Made by a program: the position numbers and the translations under genes. A stretch of 64,000 nt of DNA. Source: CAJXZP01 sp963974475. Its GTDB lineage: Bacteria > Bacteroidota > Bacteroidia > Flavobacteriales_G > Salibacteraceae. This document shows, one piece after another, positions 1-7,055 of the stretch; position 1 is the stretch's first letter; each line of letters opens with the position of its first letter. Location of the stretch: positions 1 through 64,000 of the forward strand of contig CAXBCR010000012.1 in the NCBI GenBank assembly GCA_963974475.1, given 5' to 3'. The notes under the pieces were generated by a model. The model saw nothing but the letters and a program-made list of their open reading frames with translations. It had not been told where the DNA came from and searched no databases.

Positions 1-374
1 CCGCTGGTTGGTTGTTTCCATATCCGCCAGACACAGGAACACAAGACACTTGGGTAATTAAAGTAGATAGTTTTGGTTGTTTAACCCCAGGCTGTGAGGT
101 AACCAGTGTACCCAAAATAGAAGGTACTATTGCGCAATTAAAAATATACCCCAATCCTGCTAGTGATGTGTTGAATATTGAAATCACGCCCTCCGCCTTC
201 GAGCATCGGGCGCACCCGGAAGAATTTGAGTTGAAGTTGTATGATATTTTAGGGAAACTGGTGTTAACCAAAAAGCTGTTTCCAAGTACCAATACCATTG
301 ATGTTTCGAATCTTAAAACAGGAGTGTATAGCTATCGTATTGGAGAGGTTACAGGGTTTGTTGTAGTGCAGTGA
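1..374 (+). CDS. T9SS type A sorting domain protein, C-terminal part (5' truncated)
   Basis: The open frame enters from the window edge (frame of position 3), so only the C-terminus is present; the first TTG inside it is not a real start. The last ~85 residues form a type A T9SS sorting domain: a YPNPASD motif, an LYDILGK strand and the terminal LKTGVYSYRI and FVVVQ strands. Family knowledge says this domain directs outer-membrane export and cell-surface attachment by the Por/T9SS machinery. The preceding segment (DTWVIKVDSFGC, then GC) resembles the end of beta-propeller-type repeats seen in such proteins, but the function cannot be told. The sorting domain carries an unusually GC-rich in-frame stretch at about 186-221. 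It ends with TGA, so TGA is a normal stop here. Confidence 0.85.
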   Translation, partial: AGWLFPYPPDTGTQDTWVIKVDSFGCLTPGCEVTSVPKIEGTIAQLKIYPNPASDVLNIEITPSAFEHRAHPEEFELKLYDILGKLVLTKKLFPSTNTIDVSNLKTGVYSYRIGEVTGFVVVQ

Positions 375-380
375 AAATGA

Positions 381-715
381 ATATCGAATTTCCAACAAGG
401 AATGAGGAAGTGATGAGTGATGAGTGATGAGTGATGAGTGATGAGTGAAAACTAAAAACTCAATACTAAAAACTAATAACTAATAACTCTAATCTCTAAG
501 CAATTTCGAATTTCCAACAAGGAATCATGAATGTTGAAGTGAAAAAAACTAAACTAAAAACTAAAAACTAACCACTAATAACTCTCATCTCTAAACAATT
601 TCGAATTTCCAACAAGGAATGAGGAATGTTGAAGTAAAAAAAATAAACTAAAAACTAAACACTAACCACTAAAAACTAAACTCTAAAAACTAATAACTCC
701 AAAACCTCTACCCTT
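381..715. repeat. Intergenic tract of 7-bp repeat arrays alternating with a 40-bp core
   Basis: No gene is visible between 374 and 727. The space is filled by three copies of a roughly 40-bp core (about 381-410, 501-540, 596-635; shared part TCGAATTTCCAACAAGGAAT). Each copy is followed by an array of 7-bp units. The first array (411-501) parses without a break into 13 heptamers: five TGATGAG, then TGAAAAC, TAAAAAC, TCAATAC, TAAAAAC, TAATAAC, TAATAAC, TCTAATC, TCTAAGC. The second (555-596) has TAAAAAC, TAAAAAC, TAACCAC, TAATAAC, TCTCATC, TCTAAAC. The third (649-711) continues the TAAAAAC/TAACCAC type. The same word order recurs in arrays one and two, so whole core-plus-array blocks probably duplicated. 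Confidence 0.85.
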
Positions 716-726
716 TCAACTATAAC

Positions 727-1998
727 CTAGGCACTCCTAAACTCCAAAAGCGTAATTTCAGGGGGCATCCCAATCCTACCCGGAAATGCCAAATAACCAA
801 ATCCTCTATTCACATATAGTTTCTGATTTCCTTTTTCGTACATTCCTGCCCATCGTGGGTATTTATATTTGACCGGACTCCATTTAATGTTTCCTAATTC
901 CACCCCAAATTGTGCCCCATGGGTATGACCTGAAAGCGTTAAATCAATATCGGGATGGCCATTGGTGACCACTTCTTCAAAATGAGATGGGTCGTGCGAT
1001 AGCAATATTTTTACCGGTACATTTTCTGTTCCTTGTTTGGCTTTAGCTAAGTCTCCATGTTGTGGAAATGGTTTTACGCCCCAGTTTTCAACTCCTACTA
1101 CGGCAAACTGCTCACCGTTTTTCTCAAAAATATGGTTGTCGTTCAATAAAGTTTTGAATCCCATTTCGCCATGTATTTCAATGAGTCTTTCAAAATTTCG
1201 AGCCTTTGCTTCCGGAGAATCCCACGCGCTGTAATCTCCATAATCATGATTTCCTACAATGGCAATTTTGCCCATTTTGGCTGGCAAAGCCTTAAATTCT
1301 TCAATCCAACTCTCCGCTTCTGACGAGAAATTATTTACCCAATCTCCCGTTACCACTAAGATATCAGGGTTTAGGTCGGTCACCATTTTAAATGCCTTAG
1401 CCACCGATTGCTTATCGTCAAAAAAGCTACCTAAATGCAAATCGCTTAACTGCACCATGGTCAACCCTTCAAACGAAGCGGGCAAATTGGGTAGAATTAC
1501 AGGAATAGTCCGTACCTTAAAGTCAAAACGTCCCTTAATCATGCCATACGCAGCACCAATAAATGGAATGGTTGCAGCGCCTACCCCAAGTTGGTAAATA
1601 AATTTAATTCTTGAAATGTTTTCACCGGTAGTATCCGTATCCTGCGGCATAAAATAAGCGATAGCATTTCTAAAAAACAAAATAATATCATCAGAAAAAA
1701 TGAAAAGCGAGAACAAAATCTTTGGTAAATAAAACAGTAAACCCATTCCTATTAGGTAGTACGTGGATTTGTAGTTTTTAAACTCTGGATTGCTTGTTAC
1801 ATTAAATAGCACCAGCAAAATCCATACGACCATCCCTACATATATGGCCCAATGAAGTATTAAAGCTCCTTTTCGTAGTCCTTCATTTTGAACGTCATTC
1901 AAGAGGACTTTCAAACCTTTAAACACATATAAATCAATGAGAAATAAAAAGCCAAGTACGATAATAATTGGAAGAAAATTGATTGTTTTTGATGCCAT
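727..1998 (-). CDS. Membrane-anchored calcineurin-like metallophosphoesterase
   Basis: This 423-residue protein has about four hydrophobic segments in its first ~160 residues, followed by a metallophosphoesterase domain with the standard metal-binding motifs in order: DLHLG (DxH), GDWVNN (GDxxxN), GNHDYG (GNHD) and SGHTHGAQ (GHxH). The architecture resembles the YkuE/YaeI-type membrane phosphoesterases, some of which act on lipid-linked substrates. The substrate here is unknown. The ATG at 1998 is preceded on the minus strand by a perfect -7 element (2015-2023), which supports the start. The gene is divergent from the M23 peptidase gene. Confidence 0.85.
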   Translation of the reverse strand: MASKTINFLPIIIVLGFLFLIDLYVFKGLKVLLNDVQNEGLRKGALILHWAIYVGMVVWILLVLFNVTSNPEFKNYKSTYYLIGMGLLFYLPKILFSLFIFSDDIILFFRNAIAYFMPQDTDTTGENISRIKFIYQLGVGAATIPFIGAAYGMIKGRFDFKVRTIPVILPNLPASFEGLTMVQLSDLHLGSFFDDKQSVAKAFKMVTDLNPDILVVTGDWVNNFSSEAESWIEEFKALPAKMGKIAIVGNHDYGDYSAWDSPEAKARNFERLIEIHGEMGFKTLLNDNHIFEKNGEQFAVVGVENWGVKPFPQHGDLAKAKQGTENVPVKILLSHDPSHFEEVVTNGHPDIDLTLSGHTHGAQFGVELGNIKWSPVKYKYPRWAGMYEKGNQKLYVNRGFGYLAFPGRIGMPPEITLLEFRSA

Positions 1999-2014
1999 GA
2001 TTTTGATTGAGGGC

Positions 2015-2023
2015 GCAAATTTA
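2015..2023 (-). promoter_or_regulatory. -7 promoter element of the metallophosphoesterase gene
   Basis: Read on the minus strand this is TAAATTTGC, a full match to the Bacteroidota -7 consensus TAnnTTTGC, about 17 bases before the ATG. No clear TTG -33 box was seen. Confidence 0.55.
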
Positions 2024-2197
2024 GTTTAACCCGTCCAAGCAGTTGGTTTGGTAATGTTAAAGAATGATAAGCGGTAATGATTTTCCCATTAATTCTACCG
2101 GTTTTCATCCACCCCTCTTTGTGAATATTTCTACGAATAAATGGTTATTTGAACCCTCAAATTGCGCAAAATTGCGTAAGGTCAAAACACGCACACC

Positions 2198-3451
2198 ATG
2201 AAAACAAAATATATAGGAGGAATCATTTTAGCCATTATGGCTTTGTTTGGAGCTATGTTTTGGCTAAAACCCACCAATCCCCCATTGCCAGAGGTGGTTC
2301 AGCTTCCTGAACAGGTCATCCCGGAAATAGAACCAACGGTTTATCTTTTTGAAATTCCTGTGGATTCGTTTACCATTTTTCAATCGAAATTTGGGAAAAA
2401 TGAGTTTTTAGGGACTATCCTAGATCGCTTTCATGTCTCGGCTGTGGATATAGATAAAATCGCGAAAGCTTCTCGAGATGTTTATGATGTGCGTAAACTT
2501 AGAAAAGGAAAGGATTACACTATTTTTTCTACCAAGGATTCTATCCCCAAAGTGGCCTACTTCATTTATCAGCCCAATTCTATTGATTATGTGGTTTTTG
2601 ATTTACGTGATTCGGTTACGATAAAAAAGGCAAAAAAAGAATTGGTTACCAAAGTGAGACAAGCTTCAGGAATAATTACCTCATCGCTTTACCAAACCTT
2701 AGTTGACCAGCATTTGAGCCCCGGTTTAGCGGTTCGGTTAGCAGATATTTTTGCGTGGACCATTGATTTTTACCGTATCCAAGAAGGCGATTACTTTCAG
2801 GTTATTTTTGAAGAGCAATTTGTGGATGGTGAGCGCGTAGGGGTAGGTAAAATTCTGGCTGCTAACTTCAATAATTACGGAGATAACAACTACGCTTTTC
2901 TGTATGACCAAGGGGAAGGTGACGACTATTTTAACGAAGAAGCCGAAAGTTTGAGAAGGGCTTTTTTGAAGTCGCCTTTAAAATTTGGTCGACTTACATC
3001 CGCATATACCAAACGCAGGTTTCACCCGGTTCAAAAACGCTACAAAGCTCATTTGGGGACAGATTATGCGGCTCCCACAGGCACGCCCATTATGGCAGTT
3101 GGCGATGGTGTGGTAACGCATGCGCAATACTCCAAATACAACGGAAACTACGTGAAAATCAGACATAACGGAACGTATACCACCCAGTACCTACACATGA
3201 GCAAAATTGGAAAAGGTATCCGCCCTGGAGTTCGGGTTAAACAAGGGCAAACTATTGGATATGTTGGTTCTACAGGTTTAGCCACGGGCCCGCATGTATG
3301 CTACCGTTTCTGGAAAAACGGAGTGCAAGTAGATTCAAGACGTGAAAAAATTCCGCCTTCTAATCCGATTAAAAAAGGCAAACGAGCAGATTTTGATGTG
3401 TTTGCTAGCAAGTGGAAAGAAAAAATTGACGGTATTCAAATGGAGAAGTAA
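2198..3451 (+). CDS. M23 family metallopeptidase (peptidoglycan endopeptidase-like)
   Basis: The 417-residue protein has an N-terminal signal/anchor (residues about 4-25), a middle region resembling the OapA/LysM-like domain found before M23 domains, and a C-terminal M23 domain (about 265-380). The first zinc motif HLGTD is intact (His285, Asp289). The second motif, normally HxH, reads GPHVCYRF (His366, Cys368), so a Cys stands where the third zinc ligand is expected. M23 enzymes cut peptide cross-links in peptidoglycan, or act as non-catalytic activators when a ligand is lost. I believe the HVC form also occurs in other Bacteroidota M23 proteins, but cannot check that here. The protein is probably periplasmic and membrane anchored. 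Confidence 0.85.
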   Translation: MKTKYIGGIILAIMALFGAMFWLKPTNPPLPEVVQLPEQVIPEIEPTVYLFEIPVDSFTIFQSKFGKNEFLGTILDRFHVSAVDIDKIAKASRDVYDVRKLRKGKDYTIFSTKDSIPKVAYFIYQPNSIDYVVFDLRDSVTIKKAKKELVTKVRQASGIITSSLYQTLVDQHLSPGLAVRLADIFAWTIDFYRIQEGDYFQVIFEEQFVDGERVGVGKILAANFNNYGDNNYAFLYDQGEGDDYFNEEAESLRRAFLKSPLKFGRLTSAYTKRRFHPVQKRYKAHLGTDYAAPTGTPIMAVGDGVVTHAQYSKYNGNYVKIRHNGTYTTQYLHMSKIGKGIRPGVRVKQGQTIGYVGSTGLATGPHVCYRFWKNGVQVDSRREKIPPSNPIKKGKRADFDVFASKWKEKIDGIQMEK

Positions 3452-3457
3452 TCCTTT

Positions 3458-3513
3458 GGATGCTTGATGCCTGATGTTGAATGTCGGTTGTTAGATGCGC
3501 ACTGTTTGATGCC
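3458..3513. repeat. Heptamer array, left flank of the four-helix-bundle gene
   Basis: Fifty-six bases divide exactly into eight 7-mers: GGATGCT, TGATGCC, TGATGTT, GAATGTC, GGTTGTT, AGATGCG, CACTGTT, TGATGCC. The consensus is close to TGATGTC. It begins just after the M23 stop codon. The matching array in opposite orientation lies at 4062-4124 on the other side of the gene. Confidence 0.8.
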
Positions 3514-3589
3514 TTTTGGGTGTTTGCTCTTCTTTTTTACGTTTTACTTGGGGAACTTTTCTTTTGACTTGTCCCATCTACCATTCCAA

Positions 3590-3943
3590 CTAAACTATCG
3601 TTTTTTTGAAGGCAGCCATCATGTTCATTAAATGAAAAGCCTCCGCATAAAGTCTGTCATATGATTTTATGTCCAAATAATTGCGTCTTTTAGCTTTATG
3701 CAATCAAGTAACTACTTCGGCTAAGGAACGAATGGAATACCCTAAGAACTTTCGATATTCTGGATTGGATTGACCTATTGAGCCTTCAGAAATATTTAAG
3801 GCAATAGAGTCTACAGCTCTTCTTATTTGGGAGTTAAGATTAAAAATCTCATCCTTAGGAAACGTTCTTGCTAAAGTCGTGATTTCCTCCCCAAAATCCA
3901 TAGACTTTTGCCATATACGCAGGTTTTCAAATTTGAATTTCAT
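3590..3943 (-). pseudogene. Four-helix-bundle (23S rRNA IVP-type) protein gene with in-frame TGA
   Basis: The frame opens at 3943 with MKFKFENLRIWQKSMDF and the helices typical of the four-helix-bundle family first described from 23S rRNA intervening sequences (S23/IVP, related to bAvd). It stops at a TGA at 3704-3706 after SLAEVVT. In the same frame the sequence resumes LHKAKRRNYLDIKSYDRL up to a second stop at 3590-3592, and this is the expected family C-terminus. With the TGA read as an amino acid (probably Cys, TGT/TGC), the product would be 118 residues, the normal family length. No frameshift is needed. The gene is therefore a nonsense-mutated copy, or a sequencing error sits here. The family's role is unclear. 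The truncated 79-residue form lacks the last helix. Confidence 0.85.
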
Positions 3944-4061
3944 AGTAAAAGTGTTAGATGTAATATAGTATTGAAAACCAACAAGATATTACACATAATT
4001 GGGTTTAGCAAAAAAAACCATTCCTCAATAAACCACCTCAGACCATGGTAACAAAACTAAA

Positions 4062-4124
4062 GGCATCAAACATCCGACACCTGACATCTGACACCAAACA
4101 ACTGACACCAAACATCCCACACAA
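4062..4124. repeat. Heptamer array, right flank of the four-helix-bundle gene (inverted)
   Basis: Sixty-three bases divide exactly into nine 7-mers: GGCATCA, AACATCC, GACACCT, GACATCT, GACACCA, AACAACT, GACACCA, AACATCC, CACACAA. Read on the minus strand they become TGATGCC, GGATGTT, AGGTGTC, AGATGTC and so on, the same family of words as the array at 3458-3513. The two arrays therefore form long degenerate inverted repeats around the broken four-helix-bundle gene. Confidence 0.8.
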
Positions 4125-4133
4125 CAAAAAAAA

Positions 4134-5102
4134 CTACTTCTGCGATGCGCGTAGTAAACGGTCGTTTATTGCTTTACCTAAACCCTTATCTGGCATTTTT
4201 TCGGTAAGGATAAACTCTACCGCTCTGGAATCTAATTTTCTAAGTGCACCAAATAAGTTTTTGGCTGCTTCTTGCATATCCCCTTTTGGCGATAGCGCAA
4301 TTTGCTTCGTAATATTAAGATTTTTGAATTTTCTTTTGAAAGACAACACGCCAATTCGAGCTCTAGGAAATTTACGAAGATTATGGTCAATATTACCAAT
4401 AATCACCTTTTTTCCGGGGTTGTAATGGCTCGTCAACATACCGGGTGCGTTTGGCTTGTCGCTTGAAGTTTGCACTTCATCGACTGGTTTGCCCAACGTT
4501 TTTTCTATTTCTTCTAATGTTAATCCTCCTAGTCTTAAAACAACTACTTGGTCATCCACACAACTTACAATAGTTGATTCAATTCCAACGGTACACGTAC
4601 CGCCATCTAAAATGTAATCAACAGCATCACCCAATTGATTATTCACATGAAATGCTTGCGTTGGGCTAGTATAACCAAACGGGTTCGCACTTGGTGCAGC
4701 CAATGGAAAATCTAACGACTTTAACAGTTGCAGCGTAAGCGGGTGATTAGGCACTCTAATTCCCACCGTATCCATTCCTGAAGTAACGGAAAGTGGAATT
4801 TTTTCGCTTTTTTTCATCACCAAGGTCAACGGGCCAGGCCAGTACGCTTTAGCTAATTTCTTAGCGGCTTCGGGGAACTCAATCACCAAATCATCCACGT
4901 TTGAAATAGAAGGAATATGTACAATCAAGGGATCAAACGAAGGTCGATTCTTTGCTTGAAATATTTTTATTACCGATTCCTCCTTCAACGCATTGGCTGC
5001 TAAGCCATAAACTGTTTCAGTTGGAATTGCAACTAAACCTCCATTTTCCAAAGATTCTTTTGCTTGCTTAATGTCTTTCCCTAATGCTGCCATGAAATGC
5101 AA
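4134..5102 (-). CDS. sua5: Threonylcarbamoyl-AMP synthase (Sua5/YrdC family)
   Basis: The 322-residue protein has the YrdC/Sua5 domain in its first ~200 residues, with IPTETVYGLAANAL near the start, KNRPSFDPLIVHI (KxR nucleotide-binding motif) and SAPSANPFGYTSPT. A C-terminal Sua5 domain follows, which separates it from the shorter TsaC. The family makes L-threonylcarbamoyladenylate from threonine, bicarbonate and ATP, the first step of tRNA t6A37 modification in the cytoplasm. The start could also be the internal Met at 5093 (MAALGKDI); the extra three residues are not decisive. It ends next to the heptamer array and lies 22 bases downstream of the histidine kinase gene. Confidence 0.93.
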   Translation of the reverse strand: MHFMAALGKDIKQAKESLENGGLVAIPTETVYGLAANALKEESVIKIFQAKNRPSFDPLIVHIPSISNVDDLVIEFPEAAKKLAKAYWPGPLTLVMKKSEKIPLSVTSGMDTVGIRVPNHPLTLQLLKSLDFPLAAPSANPFGYTSPTQAFHVNNQLGDAVDYILDGGTCTVGIESTIVSCVDDQVVVLRLGGLTLEEIEKTLGKPVDEVQTSSDKPNAPGMLTSHYNPGKKVIIGNIDHNLRKFPRARIGVLSFKRKFKNLNITKQIALSPKGDMQEAAKNLFGALRKLDSRAVEFILTEKMPDKGLGKAINDRLLRASQK

Positions 5103-5124
5103 ATATACTCAAACCTTGGTTTTA

Positions 5125-6168
5125 TTACGCTTTCGCCAAAGTAAAAGAAAAAACTGAACCATCCCCAAATGCGCTTCTCACATTAATGGTTTGCTGATGT
5201 GCGTCAATGATGTGTTTTACAATGGCTAAGCCCAATCCAGAGCCGCCCGCATTTCGTGCCCGAGATTTATCTACCCGGTAAAAACGCTCAAATAATCGTG
5301 GAATACTAGTCTCATTTATACCCACGCCATTGTCTTCTATCTCCACCAAAACGTTATCGTCCATGTCGTAGAAGCGAATTTCAATCCATCCGCCCTCTTT
5401 TCCGTATCGAATTGCATTAACAATTAGATTAGTGAATACCTGAGAAATTTTCTCCTTATCCGCCATTACTTTTAGCGTATTAGCAAACGGAATCACCTTT
5501 ATTTTAATCTTTCGTTTGGAAGCTCGGTCTTCTTGGTAATCTGCAATTTCTTTCGCCAAATTACACAAATCAAACGAAATCAACTCTAGCGTATCTTCCC
5601 CGGCCTCTAGGCGAGATATTTTATCCAAATCATTTATCAAATGAATTAATCGGTCTAGGTTTTTATCGGCTCTACCCAAATATTTGGTATTGATTTTTGG
5701 ATCTTCCAAACCTCCTTCTAATAAAGTTAACAAATACCCTTGCATATTAAAAGCAGGGGTGCGCAGCTCATGCGCCAAATTGCCAATAAACTCTTTTCTA
5801 AATTGCGCTTGTTCTTTTAATTGTTCAATTTCATTCTTGCTTTCGCGGGCCCAACTCAACACATCTTTATTTACCTCACCTATTATATCTTTATCAAAAT
5901 CCATTTCCTCTTGTGGAAATTTATCCGTTTTTAGCCTAGAAATAGTTTTGTAAATAAGCTTGATTCTTCGGTACACAAAAAACTCAATATTGTATTTAAT
6001 CAATCGCCAAATAGCGTAAAACACCACCAACATAACCACCGTAAAAACCGCAATTGCTTTCCAGCCTTGCGTGTAATACCATACCAATGGGAGCAACGTT
6101 GCCGTTAGTACCAGATAGATGTAAATCGAAATTTTTTGCGCGATGTCGTGTGGTGATTCTTCTTTCAT
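5125..6168 (-). CDS. PhoR-like sensor histidine kinase
   Basis: The 347-residue protein has two membrane segments (about 15-31 and 37-58) with almost no periplasmic loop, a linker, a HisKA dimerisation domain with phospho-acceptor His133 in NLAHELRTPA, and a HATPase domain with N (NLIVNAIRYG), G1 (DNGVGI), F (FERFYRVD) and G2 (GSGLGLAIVKH) boxes. It lies 18 bases after the response regulator and is clearly its partner. The short loop fits PhoR-type kinases, which sense phosphate through a partner rather than directly. That assignment rests on gene order and the Pho-like boxes nearby, so it is an inference. Confidence 0.85.
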   Translation of the reverse strand: MKEESPHDIAQKISIYIYLVLTATLLPLVWYYTQGWKAIAVFTVVMLVVFYAIWRLIKYNIEFFVYRRIKLIYKTISRLKTDKFPQEEMDFDKDIIGEVNKDVLSWARESKNEIEQLKEQAQFRKEFIGNLAHELRTPAFNMQGYLLTLLEGGLEDPKINTKYLGRADKNLDRLIHLINDLDKISRLEAGEDTLELISFDLCNLAKEIADYQEDRASKRKIKIKVIPFANTLKVMADKEKISQVFTNLIVNAIRYGKEGGWIEIRFYDMDDNVLVEIEDNGVGINETSIPRLFERFYRVDKSRARNAGGSGLGLAIVKHIIDAHQQTINVRSAFGDGSVFSFTLAKA

Positions 6169-6186
6169 TTGAAACCAGATTAGTGG

Positions 6187-6861
6187 CTACCCTTCGGTAA
6201 ACTTATATCCTACTCCTTTAATAGTCTTAATATATTCGCTACCTAATTTTTCTCTAAGTTTACGAATATGCACATCAATCGTGCGGTCGCCTACCACTAC
6301 TTCTTCTCCCCAAACGGTAGAAAGAATAATTTCTCGGGTAAACACCTTTCCTACTTTTGACATCAATAGCGCCAATAATTCAAATTCTTTTCGAGGTAAT
6401 GAAATGCGTTCTCCATTATTGGAAACCTCATAGCGTTCGCGGTCTATTTTCAATCCGTGAGCCGGTTCTTTTACCACTTCTGGGCCACCTGATCTACGCA
6501 ACAATGCTTTTATTCGACTTACTAAAACCCGTGGCTTAACCGGTTTTAAAATATAATCATCTCCTCCAGCATCAAACCCCGCAATTTGAGAGTAATCTTC
6601 GCCTCTAGCGGTCAAAAAAGCAATACGAACGTGTTGCAATTCGGATGACTCTCTGATTTTAGCACAGGTTTCTACCCCATCCATTTCAGGCATCATTACA
6701 TCCAATAAAATTAAATCGGGAACCAACGATTTAGCCATTTTAACGGCCTCCAACCCATTGGAAGCAGTAGCAACACTGTATCCCTCTTTTTCTAGGTTAT
6801 ACTCGATAAACTCCAGAATATCTGGATCATCATCCACTAATAAAATCTTGTGTTTGTTCAT
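6187..6861 (-). CDS. PhoB/OmpR-type response regulator
   Basis: The 224-residue protein has a receiver domain with the acidic triad (VDDD, Asp54 in LLDVMMPEMDG) and Lys106 (DDYILKP), then an OmpR/PhoB winged-helix DNA-binding domain ending in TIDVHIRKLREKL and IKTIKGVGYKF. It is the first gene of the operon with the PhoR-like kinase. It is divergent from a TonB receptor gene whose promoter holds three CTTAA words at an 11-bp period. PhoB and PhoP bind direct repeats at that period, which makes this regulator the best candidate for those sites. The target assignment is inference. Confidence 0.88.
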   Translation of the reverse strand: MNKHKILLVDDDPDILEFIEYNLEKEGYSVATASNGLEAVKMAKSLVPDLILLDVMMPEMDGVETCAKIRESSELQHVRIAFLTARGEDYSQIAGFDAGGDDYILKPVKPRVLVSRIKALLRRSGGPEVVKEPAHGLKIDRERYEVSNNGERISLPRKEFELLALLMSKVGKVFTREIILSTVWGEEVVVGDRTIDVHIRKLREKLGSEYIKTIKGVGYKFTEG

Positions 6862-6884
6862 TAATTGCGTGTTTTAATACTTTT

Positions 6885-6892
6885 CAAATGTA
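6885..6892 (-). promoter_or_regulatory. -7 promoter element of the two-component operon
   Basis: On the minus strand the bases read TACATTTG, a full match to TAnnTTTG, 23 bases before the response regulator ATG. A single GTTAAT word lies 4 bases upstream (6897-6902). It could be a weak autoregulatory site, but one word is not enough to claim it. Confidence 0.5.
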
Positions 6893-6960
6893 GGCTATTA
6901 ACCTAAACCCCCTACATGATAATTATATGTGCAACTTGTATTGCCCAAATTTAATATTGG

Positions 6961-7038
6961 CTTAACATACCACCAAATTACTTAACTCAACCTTAAAATA
7001 TACTTAAGCCAATGGTCTCATTGTGGTTGTTCATTTGC
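6961..7038 (+). promoter_or_regulatory. Putative PhoB-type box and promoter of the TonB receptor gene
   Basis: CTTAAC (6981), CTTAAA (6992) and CTTAAG (7003) follow at exactly 11-bp steps; another CTTAAC sits at 6961, outside that register. The last word is followed by 21 bases and then the -7 element TTCATTTGC (7030-7038). The same word, the same 11-bp step and the same 21-base gap occur before the lipoprotein gene at 11408. Bacillus PhoP sites are TTAACA-like hexamers at an 11-bp period, and E. coli Pho boxes use the same period. No good -33 box is visible, as expected for an activator-dependent promoter. Confidence 0.65.
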
Positions 7039-7055
7039 ATCATATTTAAAAGAGT

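Noticed and set aside
411..711. Heptamer arrays as a CRISPR
   Set aside because: There are no 24-40-base repeats with unique spacers and no cas genes. The unit is 7 bases and the 40-bp core is not a CRISPR repeat.
3704..3706. Recoding of TGA as an amino acid in this organism
   Set aside because: Other intact genes (for example mreC and the gene ending at 374) end with TGA, so it is a stop here.
4045..4425. Plus-strand open frame of 126 codons
   Set aside because: It runs antisense through the Sua5 gene and the heptamer array, with no domain or promoter. It is a shadow frame.
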